A stretch of DNA of 40,180 nt from Puniceicoccales bacterium. GTDB lineage: Bacteria; Verrucomicrobiota; Verrucomicrobiia; Opitutales; UBA953. The notes beneath the pieces were generated by a model, which made no database searches, was not told the origin of the DNA, and saw only the letters and a program-made list of their open reading frames with translations. Position 1 is the stretch's first letter. Each line of letters opens with the position of its first letter. Below, piece after piece: positions 24,701 through 32,977 of this stretch. Made by a program: the position numbers and the translations under genes. The stretch lies in the NCBI GenBank assembly GCA_031256995.1, contig JAIRPL010000069.1, positions 1-40,180 on the forward strand, in the 5' to 3' direction.

Positions 24701-26251
24701 GCCACCATGTCCCCCACCCTTCGTTACGACGTGCGCACGCGCGACTGGGTGCGGAGCGACTCCAATGTCGGGGATGGCAATCCCGTCCTCAATGCCGCGG
24801 GGGATCCCATCCTTGTGGCGGACGGGCAGCTCTATGCGGTGGCCGTGCGCGACTACGTGCCTGTTTCCGCCAATTTCTCCGGCAACCAAAAGGCGGTTGG
24901 CACGATGCTTTCGACGCTTTGGTACGATTACCAGCGTGCCAAGGGCATCCTTTCCGGTTCCGCCTCCCTGGGGCGTCCCAGTTTCGAGAACCAGACCCAA
25001 GGCCCCGTCCCCTTCCCGCCGGTTTCCCGCCCGGTCAACGATGGGATCGCCGCCAGCCCCGATGCCCCCGATGAGTACGCCTACGAGGACATTTTCAGCT
25101 CCATCGATTCCGTCGGAACCTTTGACGAGCTGCGCCAGCTTTACACACACCTCGCCCCGGCCAACTCCATCGTCCTTGAGCAGAGCCTGCGCCAGAAAGC
25201 CCGTGCCCAGACGGGGGCGGTGCGCAATCGTGCCCGCGAGGCCCGCGCCAGTTTCATCCAGAATGCCTCCATCTGGACACAGTCCCTTTTTGGCGGGGAT
25301 TCGATCGGTTTCAATTACTCCCAGCCCGCCGGCAACTATGATCCCGACCACCCCTTCACCATCTGGTTGAACGGCGGCGGGGCCTATACCCCGGCCAAAA
25401 GCAACAAGAACACCGCAGGTTACGACTCCCTGGCCTACAACGCCGCCATCGGCGCTGATTACCGCGTCGCCTCCGGTCTCCTGCTTGGACTTTCCCTCGC
25501 TTACAGTGGCGACCAGACGGATTTCAAGGACAGCGGGATGAAGAATAATTCCGACTCGGTGCTTGGCGCCGTTTACGCCGCCGGAAATGTCGGAGGGATT
25601 CACTACAACGGCCTCGCCGGCTATTCCACGGATTCCCACACCCTCAAACGCAATGTCAACATGGGGGATTCCGAGCTTACCGGAAGCCATAAGGGGACCC
25701 CGGGCGGCGGCACCTTCCTGGCCAGTGTCGAAGTCGGTTATGAGTGGACCACGCGCGGAGCCGACCGGTTCGGGCGCTCCGGCGAATCCCGCGACAATTT
25801 CTGGTCTTACGGCCCCTCGCTCGCCTTCCAGTACTACCGCTCAACCGTGGATTCCTACACCGAAAAGGGCGACAATCTCTATAGCGACTGGCAGCGCCTT
25901 TCCGTTGGCAGCCAGACCTACGAATCCCTCAGCACCCAGCTCGGTTTCTCGATTTCCCGTGTCATCAACCTTGAGACTCTGACCATCCTTCCGGAAGTGC
26001 GCGCCTCTTGGATTCACGAATTCAAGACAGGGGAGCAGCAGATCAGCTCCCGATTCGCAAGCGTCCCCGGCGCCGAATCCTTTGTCATCCAAGGCAACAA
26101 GCCCACCAGCGACTATGCCAGCTTTGGGGCCGGGATCACGTTCCGCCTCTTTGATTCGGCCAATGCCTCCCTGAATTACGACTGCTACGCCTTCCTCAAG
26201 GATACGAATCCCGTCCATCAGGTTGCCGCGACATTCCGTGTCAATTTCTGA
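21719..26251 (+). CDS. Autotransporter serine protease with kexin-like S8 domain and P domain
   Basis: This 1510-aa protein has a signal peptide (MSKLPLSLLVASAAML, cleavage near residues 23-25). Residues about 75-440 form a subtilase/kexin-type S8 domain with a complete triad: D93 in GIIDDGVEGTHEDL, H135 in DQHGVSVAGV, S366 in GGTSSASPLVAG, and the oxyanion N267 in AAGND. Residues about 450-600 match the proprotein-convertase P domain (LRISLTSPSGTVGDLL, WVFVANNFWGENANGEWTLNAYN). A long beta-repetitive passenger follows (about 600-1150), with GGVFTVTDS- and VNGGDFVSRGTLEIGAG-type strands. The C-terminal ~300 residues form an autotransporter beta-barrel, from IWLNGGG onward, ending in phenylalanine (ATFRVNF). 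The protease is therefore exposed at or released from the cell surface. S8 autotransporters are known; a P domain in one is less common. It is divergent from the gspE-type gene. Confidence 0.93.
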   Translation: MSKLPLSLLVASAAMLNVATAGAAAYGPAFFPNDVFFPYNEKDLPNFAGQWHLVNQAPDVVGAMAKNAHLDVNITGAWGMGVTGNGVVIGIIDDGVEGTHEDLSPNYRADLSKNFSQDSAIAAAEQGPVQPTDQHGVSVAGVAAARGGNGIGVTGAAPYAQIAGQRISFSSSTTDPAANATDISDAFLWDGRDAQGNARVSVTLDGKYVSEAVISVKNNSWGRSLGFLEPENPTATDRNLYDKGNIQFKALAAAATNNVILVFAAGNDRGGIGEQAQTRFLNASDPVINVAALGSDGVYAAYSNFGSSVFVTAPSSSKSTTFGITTTDRMGTLGYNTYVEPEGGATSETLTDLPNANYTSTFGGTSSASPLVAGIMALGKQVTPAMDVRLAKHALVLSSRIVDAEDASLVRLGGRGWTKNAAGNSFNANYGFGLIDATKFVNTVIQSAYITDRTQFSTGLVDVGEAVVVGNAAGVERKVSISIPALQNQPLETVEARIKVTGPNAWQDLRISLTSPSGTVGDLLLYNNFLTDAVAPTDAKVAYAEEVNAEIPGFDWVFVANNFWGENANGEWTLNAYNRGFLNIGENIQWNNFELTFNMGRIVLESDSSGLDIAGGVTVKAHSLNLDYAPFFVRAGGVFTVTDSINVRGGTMRIYGTVDEASPNLSPEFFKGSLVTVEAGAAVFVEEGGRLVASRGVFVNGGDFVSRGTLEIGAGAVTVAANGSFSVNRDLDLQGAVDVGTDGSTGNLLVNSGSETDPRGRLSTKSSLRLGGGLIYAPDSITVGGSTDITGGRVFTTTYQGGAVTLAGGALSAEKLVTPAVTVNHGILNVSDAISGADGAATAVVINGEADKGKRGWYSPGGIGYVGEDLRGIGNLLFATKSAGLAAPIPGNITTGRVNGKTVVVRSEIDGSLTFGANGMLLVDVTNSPDGDGRILYDTLHVTGAVSFNGQLYINRIADRNGRLPHPKVGDEIVLITSDVGINKLNGGEIDSSFATMSPTLRYDVRTRDWVRSDSNVGDGNPVLNAAGDPILVADGQLYAVAVRDYVPVSANFSGNQKAVGTMLSTLWYDYQRAKGILSGSASLGRPSFENQTQGPVPFPPVSRPVNDGIAASPDAPDEYAYEDIFSSIDSVGTFDELRQLYTHLAPANSIVLEQSLRQKARAQTGAVRNRAREARASFIQNASIWTQSLFGGDSIGFNYSQPAGNYDPDHPFTIWLNGGGAYTPAKSNKNTAGYDSLAYNAAIGADYRVASGLLLGLSLAYSGDQTDFKDSGMKNNSDSVLGAVYAAGNVGGIHYNGLAGYSTDSHTLKRNVNMGDSELTGSHKGTPGGGTFLASVEVGYEWTTRGADRFGRSGESRDNFWSYGPSLAFQYYRSTVDSYTEKGDNLYSDWQRLSVGSQTYESLSTQLGFSISRVINLETLTILPEVRASWIHEFKTGEQQISSRFASVPGAESFVIQGNKPTSDYASFGAGITFRLFDSANASLNYDCYAFLKDTNPVHQVAATFRVNF

Positions 26252-26697
26252 CAGGATCGCTTGGATTCACAGAAACGTTGGAATTTGGTGCCATCACGCA
26301 GGTTTTGTGTGATGGCACGCAGTGTCGGCTTGGCGCTTCCGCGGGTTTGCCGCAAGGGACAGGGGAAAATCCCCAGCGAGGCGGGCATTCATGGACGTTT
26401 TCCGCTGCAGTTGCCCTCATGTTTGAGGGCGTCCGGTTGGGAAATCGTCGCGTTTCGCCTGTTCGGGCCGCGCGCGCCCGGCCCTTTCCCTAAATTCCGC
26501 GCCTTCGGGATTCCCGCCCAAGTTTATTTTGTGAGCGTCGCTGCCTGAGGGAGTGTGCCGGGAATTTTGAGGGCGGCGGGCATGAATGCCGGTTGCTGTC
26601 GCACTGACCGCGAGGGCGGGGGATTGTGACGGAGTTGTTCCGGGGCGGATTTTTTCCTTTTGTCGCCCCTCATTTTTCATTCCTTGCATGTCGAAAG
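26252..26697. other. Intergenic region, 446 bp, between the autotransporter and queD genes
   Basis: No gene was recognised. A strong 9-bp hairpin lies at 26289-26317. I looked for preQ1 riboswitch-like sequence upstream of queD and saw none. The stretch just before the queD ATG is A+T-richer and probably carries its promoter. Confidence 0.55.
26289..26317 (+). terminator. Probable transcription-terminating hairpin after the autotransporter gene
   Basis: TGCCATCAC (26289-26297) pairs perfectly with GTGATGGCA (26309-26317) around an 11-nt loop, 37 bp after the stop codon. It lacks a downstream T-tract, so it may act only partly or protect the transcript end. Confidence 0.5.
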
Positions 26698-27126
26698 ATG
26701 TATACGTGTTCAAAGACTTATGCGGATATACCATTCGCGCATCGGCAGCACCGGCATCCGGGACATTGTTCGTTTATCCATGGGCACAACTGGACCTTCA
26801 CGTTCATGTTCGGTTGTCAGGAGCTTGATGAGAATGGCTTTGTTGTGGATTTTGGGGCGTTGAAGTATATCCGCCGCTGGCTTGACGAGCATCTGGATCA
26901 TGCCTGCGTTTTCAATCGTGATGACCCCTTGCGCGAGGTGCTTGTCGCGGCGGCGCCCAATGCATGGAAGCCCCATGTCGTCGAAAATTGTTCAGCGGAA
27001 GGGATTGCGCGGCATTTATTTGAGGAAATCGGGGTTTTGGTTGAGGAGGCCACGCGCGGACGTGTTCATGTGGTCTCGGTTCGCGTGGATGAGGATGCCC
27101 GCAATAGCGCGTTTTTCACGCCCTGA
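26698..27126 (+). CDS. queD: 6-carboxy-5,6,7,8-tetrahydropterin synthase (QueD)
   Basis: The 142-aa protein belongs to the 6-pyruvoyl-tetrahydropterin synthase fold. The zinc histidines are H15, H28 and H30 (FAHRQH and IHGHNW). The nucleophile C24 sits four residues before HGH as in QueD. VVDFGALKYIRRWLDEHLDHACVFN and the VENCSAEGIARHLFE glutamate motif follow. It converts 7,8-dihydroneopterin triphosphate to 6-carboxytetrahydropterin, the second step to preQ0/preQ1 and queuosine. The start at 26698 gives the family's short N-terminus; an upstream start at 26626 adds 24 unlike residues. It is followed 26 bp later by queE, and the two are very probably one operon. queC and queF are not in the window. 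Confidence 0.93.
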   Translation: MYTCSKTYADIPFAHRQHRHPGHCSFIHGHNWTFTFMFGCQELDENGFVVDFGALKYIRRWLDEHLDHACVFNRDDPLREVLVAAAPNAWKPHVVENCSAEGIARHLFEEIGVLVEEATRGRVHVVSVRVDEDARNSAFFTP

Positions 27127-27152
27127 GGCCTCTTTTTTGCCCTGTTATTGCG

Positions 27153-27935
27153 ATGAATGGCCAACCTAATGCCGTGCCAGTGGCGCACGCGGATCATGGC
27201 GTTCCCGATGGCGCCTTGCCAGTGGCGCCTGCGGCCGGGCGTGGACTTTATCCCGTTTATGAAAATTTCCACAGTTGGCAGGGAGAGGGGGATTTCATGG
27301 GGAAGTCGGCGTATTTTATCCGGCTTTTCGGCTGTCCAGTGCGGTGTGAGTGGTGTGACTCGCGGGGGACTTGGGACTTGGCGGAGGCGCCGTCGGAGAT
27401 ACCGCGCATCCAGCCCGCCCGGCTGGCCGCGCTGGCGCGCGAGTCACGGGCGGAGTTTGTTGTCGTCACCGGCGGGGAGCCTGCGATCCATGATCTTGAG
27501 CCTTTGGCGGAGGCGCTTTCCGGGGTTCTTCCCATGCACATTGAGACCAGCGGGGCGTTTCCGTTGCGTCTTGGCATGGGGGCGGAGTCCGCGTGGGTGA
27601 CGCTCAGCCCCAAGCGGAATGCCCTGGCATTGCGCGAAAATTTGCTGCGGGCGGATGAGATCAAGCTGGTGATTTCCTCGCCTGCGGACTTGCCGTTCTG
27701 GCATGGGGTGTTGCGCCAGTCATTCGGTCCGCGTTTTCGTTTGCGCGCCCGGTCGATCTGGCTTCACCCCGAGTGGTCACGGCGCGAGGACGCGAGGCTG
27801 CTTGCGGCGATCAATCGGTGGGTGCTGCATTGCTCGGCGCCTTACCGCGTGGGCTGGCAGCTCCACAAGTGCTACAATGTCGACCCTCCGCCACCGATCC
27901 GTGGTTGCCGTGGACAGGGCGCCCATCGCGGTTGA
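27153..27935 (+). CDS. queE: 7-carboxy-7-deazaguanine synthase (QueE), radical SAM
   Basis: The 260-aa protein is a QueE. The substrate motif NFHSWQGEG (residues 38-46), the radical-SAM cysteines C61-x3-C65-x2-C68 (GCPVRCEWCDS), the SAM-binding VVTGGEPAIHD and an HIETSG segment are all present. It converts the QueD product to 7-carboxy-7-deazaguanine using a [4Fe-4S] cluster and SAM. The N-terminal 30 residues precede the domain and contain a 12-bp DNA repeat (TGCCAGTGGCGC at 27175 and 27217, 14 codons apart), so the true start may be downstream. The last about 15 residues, after HKCYNVD, are Pro/Gly/Arg-rich. Confidence 0.93.
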   Translation: MNGQPNAVPVAHADHGVPDGALPVAPAAGRGLYPVYENFHSWQGEGDFMGKSAYFIRLFGCPVRCEWCDSRGTWDLAEAPSEIPRIQPARLAALARESRAEFVVVTGGEPAIHDLEPLAEALSGVLPMHIETSGAFPLRLGMGAESAWVTLSPKRNALALRENLLRADEIKLVISSPADLPFWHGVLRQSFGPRFRLRARSIWLHPEWSRREDARLLAAINRWVLHCSAPYRVGWQLHKCYNVDPPPPIRGCRGQGAHRG

Positions 27936-28036
27936 TTGCCAACAAGGCGGCGTCGCCTGCGGACCGCCCGCTGGACTTGCGCGTGGAGACATTTTTTTCA
28001 GAAAACGCCCGGATTTCCTCCCCTCGCCCCCATCTG

Positions 28037-30763
28037 TCAACCTGCGGTCTTGGAAGCATCCGGCACGGGATTTGCGGTCTCAAATTCGGTCCACGCCTGG
28101 ATGTCCTCAAGCGTGACAAGCGATTTTACCGGGTGGAAAATGCGCATCCCGCCGGGTGTGCACAACTCGCGCTGGATGTCTCCAAGCTCCACTCCGCAGG
28201 TGTTCCATAGACGCAGGCCGGCGTTTCGCGGATTTCCAAAAAAACCGGAGTCCTCGAGTGGAATCCCAAGCGCCTCCGCAAGCGCTGGAACCACAAATTC
28301 GTCGTGCATCCCGTCAAGCGCGGGGAAGATGCGTTGGGCCTCCAGAAATTCCCTTGAAAACACCATGCCCGGCCCGCGAGTCACATGACGCGGACGTTCC
28401 ATGCCGTGATTGGCGGAAAGGTGTTTCATAAACGGCGTCTCCCGCCATTTTCCGTTTCGTGTCCAAAACCAAAGTTGCTCCTCCTCCCTGCTGAAACGCT
28501 GCAGGGGGGAAACGTAAGTCTTGGGGGAGACAAACTCGGGATAAATCCTTCCCAGCGGGGCGGCTGTCAGGATGTCCCACTCATGGGAAATCAAAAACGA
28601 GAAATTCAATGCGTTTCCAAATTTCTCATACCACTCCCTGATCATCAGGTCGCCCCGCAGCCATTTTCTCCTGGCATCGCCGAATCGTGAGAAATCCCAG
28701 AATCCAAGGACAAATTCCCGCGTCGCCTGGCGCGCCTTTTCCGCCTCCTGGGGCGATCCTCCATACAGGGCGTAAATGGAAAGGCGCGGGTTGAAGTGGC
28801 GGAGAATCCGGAGACGCTCCCTGCAAAGCGGGAAGTGGGAGTGAAAGCGAAAAAGCAGGATGGCCCGTGAATTCAGGGATGTGAGATCCGGCCAGTTTTC
28901 CATTCCATGCATCACGTCCTCGCTCCCATTCCTGGCGGCCCGCGGGATCGAGAGGATGTCTCCGCGTTCCGGTCTTAACTCAAAATTTTCGCCACGATAT
29001 GCCAGGCCTTCCCTCTTGAGAATCTCGGCGTCCCAGTCATGCCATCGCAGGACGAGGCGTTCGTTTTCGTCGCTGAACCAACGTCCGGTGCAGCCGCTGG
29101 AAAGACGGGCAAAAAATCCATTCTTGGAAAACAGGACTTTGTCTTTCCATTGGGAATGTGTTGCTTCGTAAATGGCGTCGGGAGGACTCTGGTATCCATT
29201 GTGCAGACGCAGGAGCCGCTGGGGCGTGCACCAATGGGAGCTTACAATGTCATTGCCGGGACGGGGCGCGCGAGAATGGTCATGGCATAGTTTTGGTGTC
29301 GAATGCCAGCGGGCCTTGAGTTTGTCCACGATGATGCGCCCAAGCAGCAAATCCTCCGGGCCGGTTTGCGGGAGGTTTGGAAAGCGCGTGAGTTTTTCCA
29401 CAATTTCCCGCGACATCAAATAGCCGGCTCCCCCGCTGGGGGCGCGTCGTTTGGCGAGCATTGCGTCCCCGATGAAATCCACGTCTTTTTCCAGGAGGCT
29501 GGGAAGCCGGTCAACGGCCAGATAGGTGTCATCATCACACTTGAAAAGCCATTCAAAATCAAAGTGTTCCAGCGCATGGCGGAAAAATTCCAACACTTTC
29601 CCCGGGAGAAAATCGTAGCCGTCCTTCGCCGCAAGCTCCACGGTGTCCTCCGGATTTTCAGTCGGATTCGCCCCCTTTCCGTGAAAGAAGAGAATCCTGG
29701 TTTTGACGCCTTCATTCTCATGGCCAATCCCAAGCCAGGTTTGCCGGACCGCCGCGCGGCGGTTTGCGTAAGAGCGGGCCGAGCAAACACCGACGAGAAA
29801 CGTGACTTTCTCTTTCATGATGGACGGTTGTCCGTTTTTTTCTTCATGGGCTGGGATGTCTTGGGTCATGGGGGAATCGGGATTCTCGGGATGATTGGAG
29901 AATGGTTTTCCAATGGAAAGGGCCGGGCTGGCGGAAAGCCTGCGCGCAAGTTCCTCGGATTTTTGATAATGCGCATGGAATGGAATCCCGTGTTCTTTGG
30001 GGGATTCCTTCCATGGCTTCAAGCCGGAGGAAAAGTGGACGATCGCCGGATTCCCGACCGCCTCAAGCAATTCCTCCGTCACGACATCCGGCGAGCCGCG
30101 GATGCGGACAAAGAATTCCGCCTGGACATTCCAGCGCAATGGAAGAAGAAGCGTCCGGCCCTGCATCGCGTAATTCAGGACATCCTGATCCTGCAAATGG
30201 GACCAATTCACAACCTCTCGCCGAATCTCAAAGCAACGCTCCAAGGGAAGCTCGCGCCGCATCCAATCCAGGTTCAGCAACATCACCCCCGAGTTGAAAT
30301 AATCCAAAGGATCCTTGTTTTGCGGAAAAAAGCGAAGGCGCGCGGAGTCTGCCCACATGTCACGTGCCGCGCCCGCCGCATGATTCCCCAATGGGGTCCG
30401 CCAAAGTTTCTGGATGTCATCCAAAACCAGCACATCGCAATCCAGGTAAACCGCCTTTCGCAGTCCTGGTTTTAACGCGGGAATCGCGAGGCGCAGAATC
30501 ATCTCCAATGGCGTTCGCTGACGCCTGTGCAGCCAGCCTTCAAAAATCCTGGATTCAACGGGGATGAATTCGATCTCCTGCCCGAAATGTTCACAAATCC
30601 GCATAAGCGAGGCATGGGAATCATTTCTTTTTTCGACATGAAGAACATGCACGGAAATCCTGCCGCCAGCCTTCGTCAACAGCGAGACAAGCGCCACCCG
30701 CAACAAGGGCATGAAGCGCGTGTTCACGGAAAAGAAGACGTGGGGCGCGTCGGGGGTGTTCAT
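28037..30763 (-). CDS. Multidomain glycosyltransferase: GT8 plus GT31-like (beta-1,3-galactosyltransferase type) plus a third domain
   Basis: The 908-aa protein joins at least three modules. Residues 1-275 are a GT8 enzyme: the metal-binding DxD is D108-C-D110 (YLDCDVLVLD), with FNSGVMLLNL (156-165), DQDVLN (192-197) and the HFSSGLKPW motif (243-251). Residues about 318-560 resemble GT31 beta-1,3-galactosyltransferases, mostly known from eukaryotes. They show FLVGVCSARSYANRRAAVRQTWLG, the metal triad CDDDTYLAV (409-417), GGAGYLMS (444-451) and GPEDLLLGR (468-476). A ~350-residue C-terminal region (ILLFRFHSHFPLCRERLRIL, FLISHEWDILTAAPLGR, RGPGMVFSREFLEA) may be a third transferase, but I cannot place it. 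No membrane segment or signal was seen, so it is likely cytoplasmic, building a surface glycan or glycoprotein. Substrates are unknown. Confidence 0.85.
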   Translation of the reverse strand: MNTPDAPHVFFSVNTRFMPLLRVALVSLLTKAGGRISVHVLHVEKRNDSHASLMRICEHFGQEIEFIPVESRIFEGWLHRRQRTPLEMILRLAIPALKPGLRKAVYLDCDVLVLDDIQKLWRTPLGNHAAGAARDMWADSARLRFFPQNKDPLDYFNSGVMLLNLDWMRRELPLERCFEIRREVVNWSHLQDQDVLNYAMQGRTLLLPLRWNVQAEFFVRIRGSPDVVTEELLEAVGNPAIVHFSSGLKPWKESPKEHGIPFHAHYQKSEELARRLSASPALSIGKPFSNHPENPDSPMTQDIPAHEEKNGQPSIMKEKVTFLVGVCSARSYANRRAAVRQTWLGIGHENEGVKTRILFFHGKGANPTENPEDTVELAAKDGYDFLPGKVLEFFRHALEHFDFEWLFKCDDDTYLAVDRLPSLLEKDVDFIGDAMLAKRRAPSGGAGYLMSREIVEKLTRFPNLPQTGPEDLLLGRIIVDKLKARWHSTPKLCHDHSRAPRPGNDIVSSHWCTPQRLLRLHNGYQSPPDAIYEATHSQWKDKVLFSKNGFFARLSSGCTGRWFSDENERLVLRWHDWDAEILKREGLAYRGENFELRPERGDILSIPRAARNGSEDVMHGMENWPDLTSLNSRAILLFRFHSHFPLCRERLRILRHFNPRLSIYALYGGSPQEAEKARQATREFVLGFWDFSRFGDARRKWLRGDLMIREWYEKFGNALNFSFLISHEWDILTAAPLGRIYPEFVSPKTYVSPLQRFSREEEQLWFWTRNGKWRETPFMKHLSANHGMERPRHVTRGPGMVFSREFLEAQRIFPALDGMHDEFVVPALAEALGIPLEDSGFFGNPRNAGLRLWNTCGVELGDIQRELCTPGGMRIFHPVKSLVTLEDIQAWTEFETANPVPDASKTAG

Positions 30764-31240
30764 GGCATTCTGGAAGATTTAAGATATGTGGGAGGCTCTT
30801 GGGATATTCCTGTTTCGGCAGTTTGGGGATTTTCTAAAAAACCTGTCCCCGTTCCGGTCAAAAGCAGGAAAAAGTCCGCGCTTCAACACCGGAAGGGCAG
30901 AATATTCTTGGATATGCAGGGGGGGCATGCGTGTGCAAAAGCATGTGGGCATCCTGACACAAAACGCGTTCACACCCAATGGAATCCCCCGGATGCCCGG
31001 CGAAAAATGGGAACGCGAAATTGTCAAAATAAGGCTGGGACATCGGGGGCATTGATTGGAGTCCGGCTTTATTTTTTTCGTGGATCGTGACGGTGTTTTC
31101 GCCAGGCACAATGGGGCGTGGAGGAAGCAGGGTATTTTTGGTTTTTCTATCGCGCCAGAAGGAGGCGTTTTTATCGAAAGCATCGCAGGAGGATCGCCGG
31201 GACCCTCCCTCCATTTTCGACAAATCAACCCGTGAACGCG
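30764..31240. other. Intergenic region, 477 bp, no gene recognised
   Basis: The stretch lies between the 3' end of the TPR gene and the 5' end of the glycosyltransferase gene, both minus strand. It is A+T-richer than the left half of the window. Short open frames on both strands have no protein-like features. It presumably includes the glycosyltransferase promoter; no clear -35/-10 pair was found. Confidence 0.5.
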
Positions 31241-32977
31241 CTAATTTTCATTTTTCGTCTGGACTGGGGTTTTCTCTGGAAAATCCCCTGCTTCGGATAA
31301 CTGTTCCAGCATTTCCCCCGCATTGGGGAACGATTGGAGAATTTCCCTGCGGAGTTGTTTCAACTCCTGAAATTTCTTTTGTTGCCGGAGGATTTTGCCC
31401 TTGAGGAAAAGCGCGTCAAGCCACTCTTTCCTCAGCTCCATTGCCCTTTCAACAAGATGTGCCGCGGTTTCCATGTCCCCACGCGAATAGGCCAGCCCTG
31501 CCCAAAACAAAAACGCAACTGCGGAGTCCGGATTTTTTTCTTTTTCCGTGGCAGCCTTCAACAGCCGCTCCGCGTTCTGGATTTTCCTTGTCTCCTTTTC
31601 TGTGAAAGTCGTCTTTTTTGCGATGTTCCCAAAATTTGCGATAATTTGGAAATGACTTAAAAAGACCAGGATCTGGATGCTTAATTCATTGTCTTTCTCG
31701 CAAAATATGTCGAGCAACGCGGTGTCCAATTCGTCGGATTGCCCTTTCTCCTTTGCCTCGATGAGTCTTTGGCGCAACGGGCCGGCCGCCTTCATGGAGG
31801 GACGGGCTGCAACGGCCGCCTCAAGGTCCCTCAAGCTTCGATCAATGGAGTTTGGGGATGCCGTGTTGAACAGGAAGACTTTTCCTCGTTCAATTTGAAA
31901 ATGTCGCAGGAAAATCTGTGTCAATAACATCCCGGGCGTTCCCTCGATCGAATGGCCCAAATCTATGGAAGTCCAAAGGTCGGCAAAGGCCATTTCGGCA
32001 ACTGGATTGGATTCTCCCAAGATCAGGAGGCTTTCCAGCAGACGCAAGGAGCCTATTTCCGATTCTGTTTGGGATGGCGTTATTGGGGATTTGGAGTCGG
32101 CTCCCATGAGAAACACGCCCGACACATAGTCTTTGATTGCCTTCTCATCCTCGCCAATTTTCTGATACGCTTGTCCTCGAAGAAGGAGGATGCCCGCCTT
32201 ATGAGGGAACTTCTGGAGGATTGAATCGCAGATCTGGATGGCTTTTGGGAAATTGTGCAAGTTGAAATTCGCAAGCGCATAAAGCGTCATGAATTCCAGC
32301 CTGTCTTCAGGTTTCCCGGGTTCCGCGCCCTCGCGCATCTTCATGGCTTTCTCCAAAAACTCCAAGGCGTTTCGCGCGTTCCCTTCCAGAAGTTCAAGTT
32401 TTGCCGAGAGTTCCAAGAGATCAAAACTCAAACCGTTCCTCTTGGAAAGCCGCTGAAGGTCCGCCCTGCCTTCCGCGCGTTTTCCAATCTCTGTGTACAT
32501 GCCCATGCGCACTCTTAGAAGAGATGTCACACGATTTTCATCCGTGCCCGACTCGATGGCCTTTGTCAGCATCTCAATGCTCTCCAAGTATTTTCCATCC
32601 AGAGGATTCATGGTCGATAAAATAATCGCCATAAACTCATCCAATATCCCCCCTCTTTTGACGTATTCCGCGAGCGTTTTGCGCACGGTGGGCCAGTCTT
32701 CCTGGCTGAGATGCACAGCGAGCTCCAGTCGGAATGGCTCGGGGGATTTGGGATCTATTTTTTTTGCCTTTTCGAGGAGTTTTTTCATCTCCTTGAAATT
32801 TTCCGCGTTGCCGGCGTTTCTTGCCTCTTGTATCAATCGCGAAAACTCGTCTTGAACCTTTGATGCCGTCGGGGGCGCCATTCCGGCCGCGTCGGCCATG
32901 GCGTCGTCCACCGCGATCGTGGAAAAAATGGCAAATGCCGCGAAAAGGCAGGCGCTGTTTTTTGTCATGTGGGTCAT
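31241..32977 (-). CDS. Exported TPR-repeat protein of the Rhs cluster
   Basis: The 578-aa protein has a signal peptide (SACLFAAFAIFSTIAVDDAMA) and then helical TPR repeats through most of its length. Examples are FKEMKKLLEKAKKIDPKSPEPFRLELAVHL, ALANFNLHNFPKAIQICDSIL, AGILLLRGQAYQKIGEDEKAIKDY and AGLAYSRGDMETAAHLVERAMELRKEW. It is probably a periplasmic or surface-facing scaffold. Its ATG at 32977 overlaps the stop of the upstream 183-aa membrane gene by 4 bp (ATGA), indicating coupled expression; a start three codons later (32968) is also possible. As the last gene of the Rhs cluster it may assist the Rhs protein, which is inference. Confidence 0.83.
   Translation of the reverse strand: MTHMTKNSACLFAAFAIFSTIAVDDAMADAAGMAPPTASKVQDEFSRLIQEARNAGNAENFKEMKKLLEKAKKIDPKSPEPFRLELAVHLSQEDWPTVRKTLAEYVKRGGILDEFMAIILSTMNPLDGKYLESIEMLTKAIESGTDENRVTSLLRVRMGMYTEIGKRAEGRADLQRLSKRNGLSFDLLELSAKLELLEGNARNALEFLEKAMKMREGAEPGKPEDRLEFMTLYALANFNLHNFPKAIQICDSILQKFPHKAGILLLRGQAYQKIGEDEKAIKDYVSGVFLMGADSKSPITPSQTESEIGSLRLLESLLILGESNPVAEMAFADLWTSIDLGHSIEGTPGMLLTQIFLRHFQIERGKVFLFNTASPNSIDRSLRDLEAAVAARPSMKAAGPLRQRLIEAKEKGQSDELDTALLDIFCEKDNELSIQILVFLSHFQIIANFGNIAKKTTFTEKETRKIQNAERLLKAATEKEKNPDSAVAFLFWAGLAYSRGDMETAAHLVERAMELRKEWLDALFLKGKILRQQKKFQELKQLRREILQSFPNAGEMLEQLSEAGDFPEKTPVQTKNEN

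Noticed and set aside
21683..25690. Long minus-strand open frame (over 1300 codons) antisense to the autotransporter gene
   Set aside because: Its translation is a low-complexity Gly/Val/Asp/Arg string with no motifs; high G+C codon bias keeps the antisense frame open. The plus-strand gene has full catalytic and barrel motifs.
26252..26697. preQ1 riboswitch upstream of queD
   Set aside because: No preQ1-I or preQ1-II-like pseudoknot sequence was recognised in the region.
30779..31228. Possible 149-aa minus-strand gene between the TPR and glycosyltransferase genes
   Set aside because: Mixed low-complexity translation, no ribosome-binding site, no motif, and it overlaps equally open frames on both strands.
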